From contig NAOQ01000079.1 of the NCBI GenBank assembly GCA_002751075.1, forward strand, positions 36,319-48,166: a stretch of 11,848 bases of DNA, written 5' to 3'. Position 1 is the first letter of the stretch, and every line of letters begins with the position of its first letter. Made by a program: the position numbers and the translations under genes. The notes under the pieces were generated by a model, which did no database searches, was not told where the DNA came from, and saw only the letters and a list, made by a program, of their open reading frames with translations. This document shows positions 1 to 8,670 of the stretch, piece after piece. The stretch comes from Ichthyophonus hoferi. Lineage: Eukaryota > Opisthokonta > Ichthyosporea > Ichthyophonida > Ichthyophonidae.

Positions 1-1190
1 GTTCTAATGTAGGCGGTATAGATACTTTGATTCGTTTTAGTGCAAATGTAAAGATTGCGCAATGTGAACGATCATTAAGCGTAGCTAAGCTATTATGTAA
101 ATATAAACTATTAAAGTCAGTAAGCAACTGCCAGGCTTCTGAGTAGTAGTGCGATTTAGACACTGATTATCGTTTACAAGAGCCAGTGTTAGATTACACA
201 TTACAATATATATATAATTAAGTGCAAAGTGTTTTCTAAATTTTTTACGAGAACTTCGTATTTTGCCACAAGTATCAATTCAATGTATGAGCGGAATAAC
301 CGGGGGCTTTATTATTGATTGCATTTTACATTTATACTTTTCTTATTTCATCTTAGTAACCCAACAGTAATTAATGTCTTCTTCCTAGAATGGCTCTTGA
401 GTTAGCCATCTCATTGGTGTAACTCTTATCTCGTGTATTGAAAAATCAATCTATTGGATCGCAAAATATTAAGCAATTAGCTATGTGTGCCACAATCATT
501 AATCTTGTTATCTGAGCTTCAACCAGATCTACTTATTCATCTATGACTAGCGCTCTTATAACAAGTAATATCACGATGGAATTGAAAATATGCCTTAAAC
601 TATAAACATTATAATAAATAATACCTTCAAAACAAATCCGGATGTAGTAGCATACAACCAAACTCTCATTTAACCTAACATACAAAAAAGACGTGCTTCT
701 CTATAAACCTACTATGTCAATCACTAAAAACATTCTCAACTATGACCCATTCTAACAACACCTAAAATTCTTATATAAAACAATTTCGCAAAATATTTAT
801 TCAACCACATCAATATCACCTCGAAAATTGAGATACATTTCCATTTATTGCACAAATATGAACTGCAATATAACATTGGCTTCTTTAAATTTATTACAAA
901 CTAATACTAAAAGCTAGAATTATACACTATACCTTAGCACAGCTCTTAATGAAGTATGCCAATAACATAAAAGAACAATAACTGGCACTGCAGAATGCAT
1001 ACAAACTATATATCATTTTAACACTAAAAAATGCTATTACTTTGATCCAAATAAAAAACAGCTTAAACTATTTACTTCCACCAAGGTAAGATTTGCATAT
1101 TAATTTCAAGAATGCACTAAACAATAACATCTTACCATTCAATATAAGTACCATATTATATAACCATCAAGGCTCAGTAAGTATTTTGTG
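1..1190. other. AT-rich flank without a recognisable gene
   Basis: I see no long open frame, no tRNA-like arms and no clear tandem repeat here. Base composition is strongly A+T rich with frequent stops in all frames. It lies downstream of the RPL19 gene, which reads leftwards, and of the RNA candidates at 1363-1722. Nothing functional can be supported from the sequence alone. Confidence 0.6.
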
Positions 1191-1194
1191 CGAC

Positions 1195-1325
1195 ATACCA
1201 CACGTACTAATATAAACCAAGGCAACAGAACGTCACCAGCGGTCGATTAGCATTGTGCATTCAGTCCAAATGCCTACATTAACATCACAGCCTGATGATT
1301 ATAAAACTGAAGTACTAATAATGAA
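1195..1325. other. GC-richer island of unknown nature
   Basis: This stretch is noticeably richer in G and C than the surrounding DNA. On the minus strand it contains a perfect 5-bp hairpin (GCATT / AATGC around TGGACTG, near 1257-1273). It also holds GTGATGT and CTGA strings that loosely resemble box C and box D. Short open frames exist on both strands: about 41 codons on plus ending at about 1343, and about 18 on minus. The direct repeat GTACTAATA occurs near both ends, at about 1203 and 1311. I could not assign it to a known RNA or protein family. It could be a third small RNA in the cluster, a decayed exon, or chance. Confidence 0.25.
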
Positions 1326-1362
1326 TAGAAAAATAAAGGACTAAAACTATGCTGAAACATGA

Positions 1363-1505
1363 TAATGATATCCCTTCCATCAAAAACCCAAACATCATAA
1401 CATAACTAGATGTTAATTTGGGGGGTAAGAGGAATGATTTTCTCTACTCCATATAGTTCCGAAGGTGATGTTGATAGCAATCTCCCTCAGATCAGACAGG
1501 AGAAT
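1363..1505 (-). ncRNA. Candidate H/ACA snoRNA, copy 1
   Basis: Read on the minus strand this folds as two hairpins joined by an ANANNA box, the layout of H/ACA RNAs. The 5' hairpin is closed by CTCC/GGAG near 1504 and 1447. The H box candidate is AGAGAA (1440-1445). The 3' hairpin has a lower stem TTCC/GGAA and an upper stem CCCAAAT (1416-1422) pairing with GTTTGGG (1387-1393). Between them is an internal loop with arms TCTTACC and TTTTTGAT, as expected of a pseudouridylation pocket. An ATA triplet, a known ACA variant, lies 15 nt after the upper stem. A diverged second copy lies about 220 bp away. No target was recognised. The paralogy is clear; the H/ACA assignment is an inference. Confidence 0.5.
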
Positions 1506-1586
1506 AATAAATCTGAAAACATAACTATCCAGGGCTTGGTATAACTTAAACAATAGTAGTAAATAGTAGAAAGAAAAAACAACGCA

Positions 1587-1722
1587 TAATGTATTTATCT
1601 TCCATCAAAGACCCGACCATCATAACCTAAGCAGTAGGTAGGGGGGTAAGAGGAAGCATTTATCTATCTCAAAACGATACCAGCCCTGAGGTAATAGCCT
1701 TCAGGACCCTGAATCAATGAGA
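1587..1722 (-). ncRNA. Candidate H/ACA snoRNA, copy 2
   Basis: This is a paralogue of the element at 1363-1505, in the same orientation. The 5' hairpin is closed by TCTCA (1718-1722) with TGAGA, and its upper stem CCTGA-AGG/CCTCAGG has loop CTATTA. The H box candidate AGATAA (1660-1665) begins 15 nt after the CTG at the base of that stem, the usual spacing. The 3' hairpin has lower stem CTTCC/GGAAG and upper stem CCCTACC (1637-1643) with GGTCGGG (1612-1618). This stem differs from copy 1 yet pairs at 6 of 7 positions. The loop arms TCTTACC and TCTTTGAT are almost identical to copy 1. The ACA at 1590-1592 is about 19 nt from the upper stem, longer than usual, so the 3' end is uncertain. Confidence 0.5.
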
Positions 1723-1888
1723 ACTAGTTTCTAATATCAAACAGAAATGAACAAAACAAAAGCAGTCATAGTAATATGAAGTCATATTTAATATTTAATA
1801 AAAAACCCATACTATATAGTAACTATAATAGTATAAGATAAAATACATATAAACATCATGCCATTAATAACAGGTAAGGGGAGAGTAT

Positions 1889-3551
1889 TTATTCCTTCTT
1901 CTCCTCAACGACCTCCTTGACGAGCTTACGCTCAGCACGGCGGGCACGAGCAGCCTTATCGCGGGCACGACGGGCCTCGGCCTGTCCACTGAGCATATCA
2001 GCGCGCACCTTCTCGGCCTTCTTGCGGTGGATGTACTCCATGAGAACTCTCTTGTTCTTGAACTGGTTACCCTTGGACTTCATGTAAAGGTCGTGGTACA
2101 TGTGCTTGTCAATCTTGGAAGCCTCTCTGTATTTACGGAGAAGAGAACGAAGAACGCGCATGCGTCTGATCCAGATAGTCTTGGTGGGCATACGGGCCTC
2201 GGAACCACCCTTACGGTGACCGACACCTGTAAAAACGAGTAGAAAATGGTTAGAAAGAGGAAGAGGGTGCTGGAAAATTAAATGAACAAGTCTTTGGTGT
2301 TATGGTCATTCACAAGAGCGATCTCAGCATTACCTATAAGACTGGGGCGGCTCAATTAATCATTCCAATTTTTTTTAAATAACATACAGGTGCATTACTA
2401 TGATTAAATAGCATCGTTTATAACTACGACCTATATAATTCACTGACTGAAAGCAACGAATTAACTACCAGTCCTAACATGAACATGTAAAATAACTTAC
2501 CAGAGTGGCGACCCTTGCGCTTGGCCTCGAGACGGCGGTTAACGCGGCTGCGAGACTTGATAGCCTGAGGCTTGCGGATGATCAAACCATCCTTAACGAG
2601 CTTGCGAACACCCTGACCTGATGAACAAAAGGGTAAAGGTGTTAATGTAATTCACAAAGTACTATCATGAAATAATAGTAACATGGTTATTGTCATTTAA
2701 TAGAGCGATCTCAGCATTACCTATAAGACTGGGGCGGCTCAAATAATCATTATATTCCCAAGCGTAATATTGCAAGTTGGCAAATAACTAATTGCATTAA
2801 GAGTTTTATTGTCCAAACAGCCCAAAACAACTTGAGCAGATACCATCTAAATCTCTCTCAACACCATCAACTAAAACACCTTTATACTATAATATAGGTG
2901 TAAGCAATAAAAAAAAATTGGAAACATTCAAAATGAAAAAACACAATAATTTCTACTTACGAGAGTTTGCGTTGGAGATCTCGTTGGTCTCATTGGGGTC
3001 CAACCAGATCTTGCGCTTGCCGCACTTGAGTACGGCGGCAGCTAGCCGCTTTTGAGTTAAGAGCGACACAACCCTGTTGAAAGGATCAAGTTTTAAAAAG
3101 TGGATCGCATGATGTATAACAGGACAGGACAAGTAGGATGAAAAGATAATGCAAGACAACGAAGATCGCTGGATCAAAAATATTTATTGGTGAAAATAAA
3201 AGTTGACGAAGTTTAGCTCTGATCCAATGAATGTCCACCCCACCACCCCTACCAAGTCGAGTGTTCCCTGAAATATTTCATAACTATTTTTGACACAAAC
3301 CCCCTGATAGACGTTGAAAAATTGTAGTTTCTTCGACTATAATCGCTTGTGTTTTAGTCACTAGTGTAAATAAACTGTTTTCCCGGTTATAGAATACTAA
3401 ATGCTTGGACAGAATATGTAAAATGGATTGATATAACTTGGGAGGGAGCAGGCCCCATACATAGGCATGTTTCCTCTGTATTGGAGTACCTTATATATAC
3501 ATATATATAAACTAAGGCAAACAATAATAGTTATGATACAGCCACGTACAT
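1889..3551 (-). CDS. RPL19: Large-subunit ribosomal protein eL19 (RPL19), four coding exons
   Basis: This encodes eukaryotic 60S ribosomal protein eL19, a cytosolic rRNA-binding protein with a long basic C-terminal helix. Coding segments are 3550-3551 (AT of the start codon, inferred), 2961-3073, 2501-2617 and 1889-2226. The product is 189 aa, the same length as yeast Rpl19. Family motifs are TQKRLAA near residue 7, [90 protein letters not shown], then a Lys/Arg/Glu-rich tail ending EEKKE. The two later introns are 343 and 274 bp with GTAAGT donors and CAG acceptors; the first is about 476 bp. Phases agree at every junction. The start is least certain: AT|GTACGT at 3551 joins the CAG acceptor at 3074 to give [10 protein letters not shown], where relatives read MVSLRTQKR. 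A leading AT|GTATGG near 3461 is the alternative. Two introns host snoRNA-like elements. Confidence 0.95.
2304..2366 (-). ncRNA. Intronic box C/D snoRNA-like element, copy 1 (U31/snR67-like)
   Basis: It lies in the sense orientation within the last RPL19 intron (2227-2500). On the minus strand the order is box C-like ATGATTA (2357-2363), guide CCGCCCCAGT (2341-2350), D'-like CTTA (2337-2340), C'-like ATGCTGA (2324-2330) and a weak D-like ATGA (2306-2309). The guide is complementary to ACTGGGGCGG of the large-subunit rRNA P-loop. By the D'+5 rule it would select the second G of GGGG, corresponding to E. coli G2251 and, from memory, yeast Gm2619, the snR67 target. Human U31 shares the CCGCCCCAGT block next to its D' box. 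Both D boxes are non-canonical, so processing is unproven. An almost identical copy sits in the neighbouring intron. Confidence 0.72.
2691..2753 (-). ncRNA. Intronic box C/D snoRNA-like element, copy 2 (U31/snR67-like)
   Basis: It lies in the sense orientation within the RPL19 intron at 2618-2960. It matches copy 1 over 41 uninterrupted bases (2702-2742 against 2315-2355), flanked by unrelated intron sequence. The parts are C-like ATGATTA (2744-2750), guide CCGCCCCAGT (2728-2737), D'-like CTTA (2724-2727), C'-like ATGCTGA (2711-2717) and D-like ATGA (2693-2696). The distance from C to D is 58 nt in both copies. Only about four bases just upstream of the D-like box differ, where a second guide would lie. 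The preserved spacing and guide, against diverged surroundings, argue for selection or a recent duplication. Confidence 0.72.
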
Positions 3552-3572
3552 TTTCGCTCTCGTTCAACAACC

Positions 3573-3582
3573 GGGAAAGAGG
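3573..3582 (-). promoter_or_regulatory. Pyrimidine tract upstream of RPL19 start (TOP-like)
   Basis: On the minus strand CCTCTTTCCC lies about 22 nt upstream of the proposed ATG at 3551. Ribosomal protein mRNAs in many animals begin with such a C-led oligopyrimidine tract that links translation to growth signalling. No transcript start is visible, so this is only a resemblance. It gives mild support to placing the first exon here. Confidence 0.3.
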
Positions 3583-3649
3583 TGACCTGAAGTGATGTAC
3601 CGTGCTCATAAACCGACAGGGTCCACCATGTGAGGGAGACCAGCATTGA

Positions 3650-3654
3650 CCAAT
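3650..3654 (-). promoter_or_regulatory. Possible CCAAT-type box (ATTGG) upstream of RPL19
   Basis: CCAAT on the plus strand (ATTGG in gene orientation, within TTATTGGTCAAT) lies about 100 bp upstream of the proposed RPL19 start, where such boxes often sit. The motif is short, and ATTGG strings are common in this window, so the call is weak. Confidence 0.25.
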
Positions 3655-3699
3655 AAAAAACTCTGTCATTTAATCCGATCGCATAATCCGCTTATTTAT

Positions 3700-6380
3700 T
3701 ACGTAAGCTTTGTTTTATAGTGAAAATACCTTTAAAATTACTTTTTTTTCATTAGTTTTTTTTTGTTTATGAATTTATTAATATTTTTTTATTTTATTTT
3801 ATCTTACCTTGTTATTATTTTTGTTCTCTTTTTTTAATTTTAATATATGAATTTGTTTACAAAAATTGAAATTGTTAACTGTACTGCATGTTGTTAGTTA
3901 TGTCTAGGGGTTGCATATTTTTTGCATATCTATTCGTCAACACTAATCCGTTAATCTGAGCGAAGCAAATTTTATGAATAGTATAAATAATTTTGAGAGG
4001 CTCTTTTTGCTAGGTTAAATTCAGTGGAATTGTCGCCTTTTAAGTTTTGTTTTATAACAATAAATAAAGTCGATATATTTACTTACACAGTTAAAGGTTA
4101 TAAATCTTCATTGATTTTTTTTATTTTGAGCAGCTTGATAGTGAAAGTTATTGTTTGTATATCATATACACTTAGGAGTATGGCATAATATGCCTTGTTC
4201 CAGTAAACGTACTTTTGGCACCAAGGTCCTACTACAAAGAACAGCTATTGGTTTTCTATGTATTGAAATTGAGGGCCTTTCTCCTATGATAGTAGGATTG
4301 GTATTGGACGCAATGTGTTTATTTGTTTTACAAATAGATTAAATTTATCCTTTTCAACCTGAAACTCCTATTAATCTTCACTATTTGTGTCCTGTACTTT
4401 TTCATAAAATGGCTCTTGGTTAACTCCGTAGCTGTCTCCTACTACAAACCAATACGTGAAAGGAATTTTTTCTGTGCTTACCCGTATAATTACTTAAAAT
4501 TAATACGAATCCCTTACTTTATTATGAGTTTTGGTAATGTTAAACTTATTGAAATGATGTTATAATGAAGGTTAAAAAAATATGCAGAGCTTTAGATTTT
4601 TCTATAATGTCTCTGATTATGTTATATCTCCACATAAGGTGTTGTTTATTACTCTGTGTTGGTGCTCCCAAACGGTAAGAAGACATGTGGTCTTGGTAGA
4701 AGAAAGTGATGTACTTAGGCAAGGAATATACCGGTTTTTTTAAAAAAAAACATTACAAAATCTAAAAATACATATAAATCATTTTTATATCTAGTTACAA
4801 TCTGTTTTGGCTACAACAGAGCCCAATTGGATGTCAAATAGGACTTGTGTATGCAGCTTTAATAATAATAATTGTTTTGTTTTTTGTCATTTGAGTCAGG
4901 ATTGGGCTTTTATAAGAAAGAAATATAGCACTAAACTGTTGTGATTATCAGGACATTGGGCCGAACTCAGCCCTGTAATTAGGAAATATTATAATATAAA
5001 AGTAGACACTATATCATAGCAGTGCTAAAGAAACTGGAATGGTTCATTAGGCTGACCCTGGCTAAAAATAAACCTACTAATTGGACACATTGAAGGTTGT
5101 TATATTAGTAATTAAAATATATTTGTTTTTCAACATGAAAAATTAATACATTAAAAAAATTACATTTGTTTAAAGGATTTCACTCTATTATAATAGTAAT
5201 TCATATTTATATATATATAGTACAAATATTATGTTTATTTGGTGTTACATTTGAAATTTTTCGACTCATGCTTACTGCAATAATATATACGCGCAGTTAC
5301 AAGGTTAATCGTTTTGCATTCATCGCTTTGACAAAATACTAGCTTAGTAGCCGTCCAACACAAAAAATGGGAATCACAATATAGCCATCCCTCAGAAGGA
5401 GATAGTAGTTACAGGACATACGTACTGACTGTCTCCGTTGAAATATAAATCAGATAACCGAATCATTCATTCACGGCATTCACGGAATCAAAACACTATT
5501 TTTTTAGTATTTACAATACAATGGTACATGTATAGAAACTGCACTGAAGGATGGTAACCAGTGAGTTTCTCAGTATTAACAATATAATATATAGAGAACT
5601 ATTGGAAGTGTAAATACTATTTTTATATTTGGGTTTGCTGTCAAAGAAATACTGATAGATTAACACCATAGGTAGCATTTATATGATTATAAATATACAA
5701 CTAATAGCATTCCTATTTGCTTATATTTATTTATGATTGGCCAGGAAGGTACTGATAGTCCGCCAATGAATTAATTGGATCCAGTCTAAATTGGACTATC
5801 ATTGGTTAATAACATAAGCAATTTACAGCCGATAGTTCCGCAACTAGATATGTTCCTATCCACCTATTTGCTGCAGTACTATATGTATATATATAGATTG
5901 TTACCAGATTATTTGCTTTACACTCACCAATAACAAAACTTTTAATCTTAATCAGATCACTGATTTGATAATGATATCAACGCCCTGTATTGATTCAATT
6001 ATTGAATCACAGCGTACTAGATAGCATACGCGGTTTTTATTATTTAAAGAAGATATACTTCTCTTCATCAAGGAGCTGATAACCCTAACTATGGTTGCTG
6101 GATTTGAGAGTGTGTGTCTTGCTCAATAGACATCTATAATAACTGGTGATAAGAATATTATCCCTATGATCTTTAATCATTCAAATTATAATTTTATGAA
6201 GATTAAGGCCTGTGTAAATATTAATGTTACATAGTTACTATTGATCCATAACTATAAAATCATATCATAACCAACAACAGCAAAGCTATAAATATACAAC
6301 CTAAAGAAGGTATCTACACAATAGTCAAATATTGTCAATTTTTTTGTTTTCAGCCTATGTAGCAACTATACTATTCATAC
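3700..6380. other. AT-rich intergenic DNA, no supportable gene
   Basis: This opens with T-rich tracts (3740-3840). The longest open frame, 4151-4342 on plus (63 codons), has no recognisable motif and no supporting composition. Slightly richer stretches at about 4180-4310, 4640-4740 and 5370-5450 may be decayed repeats but match nothing I recognise. The only structured piece is the inverted repeat at 5754-5800, listed separately. There are no tRNA-like arms and no clear exons. Confidence 0.55.
5754..5800. repeat. Short inverted repeat
   Basis: GATAGTCC (5754-5761) is repeated inverted as GGACTATC (5793-5800). A second nested pair, CCAAT/ATTGG, lies at 5763-5778. The structure could form a hairpin or be the centre of a small miniature transposon. 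No target-site duplication is evident. Confidence 0.4.
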
Positions 6381-6610
6381 CTCAGGGTAGCAACTGACTA
6401 CTGCAAAAAAAGAATTTGGGATAAAGATTAGATAGCTTTCATTTAGTATCACCATAGAATAATGAATCCCAATTGGAACCTTTTTATACTTTCTAAATAT
6501 AGCATTTTATGTACAGATGTACAAAATACTTCAGAGCTCACCATTAGTAGAAATTATTTATTTAATTGTAGTTATTTTTCCTGTGTTATATATGTAGCTA
6601 TATCTGACAT
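6381..6610 (+). repeat. Dispersed repeat family, copy A
   Basis: This copy begins near CTCAGGGTAGCAACTGACTA, passes through AGTATCACCATAGAAT, then CTTTTTATACTTTCTAAATA followed by GCATTTTA, and fades after the GTAGTTATTTTTCC region. Copies B (8435-8670) and C (7085-7302, inverted) share these blocks in the same order. The open frame at 6462-6683 falls inside it and is probably incidental. No poly-A tail, long terminal repeat or coding domain can be seen. The class is undetermined; a short non-autonomous element is the likeliest explanation. Confidence 0.65.
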
Positions 6611-7084
6611 TATTATCATCAGGTACGTGGCTGGCTATTATGTCTTCTTACTAATTATAATTAATAGATCAATAAATAATTAGATATAAAAAACCCCAAA
6701 CCAAACTTTTTATTCACCAAATAGACCCACCTTTACCTGGAACCTTAGGCTGATCATCTTACTGATTAGTATAAAATATTTTTTAAAATATTGAACTTTC
6801 TAGGTTATCAGTATTGTTATTTTTAAAAACTTTAGTATTTATCTTTATATATTCATCTACACTATGGATTTAAGCGATTATAGTATATATATATATATAT
6901 TAGTTAATTTCTAGAATTTCATCACCATTTATGCAGTCATTACCGAATATCTTTACTAAAACTATTTCACATCATCTGTCTTCTCAGTTGGATTAATTTT
7001 TTGTTTATTCTTTTATATCTTGTCTTTATATACTTATGGATACATCTATTAATACTTAGTATTCTCTACGTCAAATGTACCCTT
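6611..7084. other. AT-rich spacer with an AT microsatellite
   Basis: The stretch between repeat copies A and C contains a TA run at about 6883-6901. It holds no open frame or structured RNA that I can support. Confidence 0.5.
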
Positions 7085-7302
7085 ATATGTACCATAGAAA
7101 AAGTAACTATAACTATAGTTATCTAATTAATTAATGTAGAGTTCTAAAGAATTATATATATAAAATGCTATATTTAGAAAGTATAAAAAGGTTTTGTCTG
7201 AGGTATATTGGGGAATCACGAAAATGAAGTGATACTGAATAAAGGCTGTACAGTTTCTATTCTAAATCATCTGCTTGCGATAGTCGGCTGCCACCCTGAA
7301 CT
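7085..7302 (-). repeat. Dispersed repeat family, copy C (inverted)
   Basis: Read on the minus strand it starts GTTCAGGGTGGCAGCCGACT (end near 7302), continues CGCAAGCAGATGATTT, then CAGTATCACTTC, then CTTTTTATACTTTCTAAATA and GCATTTTA, and finishes around ATAGTTACTTTTTC. The order matches copies A and B, with substitutions and small indels. It lies between them in the opposite orientation. Confidence 0.65.
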
Positions 7303-7441
7303 TGAATAAAATAATTACTACACAGTTTTGAAATCAATACTTCATCATATTTTATGCCATAGGTCATGTATAGTTCCTGTTGTGATTCTTCTCAATAATG
7401 ATCTCTGTAATTTTTTTTTACAATGAGTACTCTAAGTGGCG

Positions 7442-7553
7442 ATCCAATATCATATTCTATCCTGGCAGCCCAACTAACTGCGCTCTCCTAGTTTTACCAA
7501 CCCTATGGGCCTAACCTTCCACTTCTGCAGACTTTCTTAAAAAAAAAAAAAAA
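7442..7553 (+). repeat. Possible retroposed fragment ending in an A run
   Basis: A GC-richer stretch (CCTGGCAGCCCAACTAACTG near 7460) is followed by 15 A residues at 7539-7553. The TGGCAGCC..ACTA portion resembles the beginning of the dispersed family (copy C: TGGCAGCCGACTA), so it may be a fourth, more diverged member or a tailed SINE-like fragment. No pol III boxes are convincing and no target-site duplication was found. Confidence 0.3.
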
Positions 7554-8434
7554 GTTGTTCCCTATCTCCACTTCGGGTATGTAAGTGTACCTGTTTAAAC
7601 TTTCTTTCTTTGGATATTCCCACAACTCTAAATAGATATAGGTCACAGGGGCTGAGTTTATATCTGCTTCTATCTAATAACCATTTAATTTTATTATTTT
7701 ATAATAATTATTCGAAAAGAATGTTTATTTTAGTATAGTATATGTTAAAACAAAAATATTTAATTAATTTGGGTATTTCTTTATATAACTATAATTATTT
7801 AATATAATCAGCAATTAGTATTACATATGGAGTCTGGAAAAATACTTGATGCAATCTTTTGGTGTTGAATGGCAATCCAAAACGATCTGATCAAAATTGA
7901 TTTAGCTAATGGCAGGGATCCTGCGACTAAGTAATAGGCCATTTCAGATAACATGCTTTGAGGTCCAGATAACCCATTGCTAAGGTATTCTATTTAAAAC
8001 AATTTCTGCTCAATTGTTTAATAAAAAAATGGATTAGTATATCTGTACTACGTATATGGAAAAGAACACGTTACAATCTCTCTTAATTTAGTATTCCCTT
8101 TCCTTCGAAACTATTATAGGTCACAGGAATGCACCTGTCTCTACTTATTATTTCTAAGAGTAAATATACTTCTACAACAAACAGCTACAATTATTTATTA
8201 TTATTAAAAATGGACATATCTCTAACAATATTCTAACACCAATCAATACTAATAATGAATGTAATCAATGTTATCCTTGTATTCATAATAATAATCACCT
8301 TTTTGCTATTTTTAAGTAGGTATTTCGTATTCTTTTTAATTTTGAAATAGTTCTTTTACACAAAAAAACGTTTCTACCGAATACATTGCATAGATCTTGT
8401 CAATCTCAGCTTGTGTAATAATTATCTCACTCAT
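7554..8434. repeat. AT-rich interval with a short direct repeat pair
   Basis: TATAGGTCACAGG occurs at 7637-7649 and again at 8115-8127. Loosely similar TTTC/TTCC-rich sequence lies upstream and (T)CT..CTTCTA-type sequence downstream, so the two places are probably diverged copies of one repeat about 480 bp apart. Otherwise I see only AT-rich DNA and no gene. Confidence 0.4.
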
Positions 8435-8670
8435 GCTCAGGGCGAAAGACAACTATTGCAAGCAGATAATTTGGGGAAAGTTTTCTAGTCTTTAAGTATC
8501 ACCACCGAATCAAGAGTCTTCCATCTGCCTCAGACATAATCTTTTCATATTTTCTAAATATAGCATTTTACATTAAAAATACTTAACAACCCAGCATTAA
8601 TTCATTAGATAATTATAGCCATAGTTACTTTGCTTATGTTGTATATGTGGCTAAATTAAACGGGTTTTAC
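8435..8670 (+). repeat. Dispersed repeat family, copy B
   Basis: It begins GCTCAGGGCGAAAGACAACT, continues TTGCAAGCAGATAATTTGGG, AAGTATCACCACCGAATC, then TTTTCTAAATATAGCATTTT, and ends around ATAGCCATAGTTACTTTGC and TATGTGGCTAA. It is colinear with copies A and C. The piece TTTCTAAATATAGCATTTTA is the best preserved block across all three, suggesting either constraint in the source element or recency. Confidence 0.65.

Noticed and set aside
2027-2242. Plus-strand open frame of 71 codons
   Set aside because: It is the antisense shadow of RPL19 coding exon 4, running past the splice site.
3397-3669. Minus-strand open frame of 90 codons upstream of RPL19 exon 2
   Set aside because: It spans the presumed 5' leader and first intron, has no recognisable domain, and includes low-complexity translation (SLYICIYK).
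4151-4342. Plus-strand open frame of 63 codons
   Set aside because: Short, AT-rich context, no motif, no splice partner and no paralogue seen; chance cannot be excluded.
5991-6009. Palindrome TGATTCAAT-T-ATTGAATCA
   Set aside because: It is a perfect inverted repeat but isolated in AT-rich DNA, and short palindromes of this kind are expected by chance or could be an operator; nothing nearby gives it a role.
6462-6683. Plus-strand open frame of 73 codons
   Set aside because: It lies inside dispersed repeat copy A and is not kept open in the other copies as far as I can see.
7442-7510. Possible tRNA on the minus strand (GCGCAGTTAGTTGG resembles an A box)
   Set aside because: No B box, no pairing acceptor stem and no anticodon arm at the right spacing.
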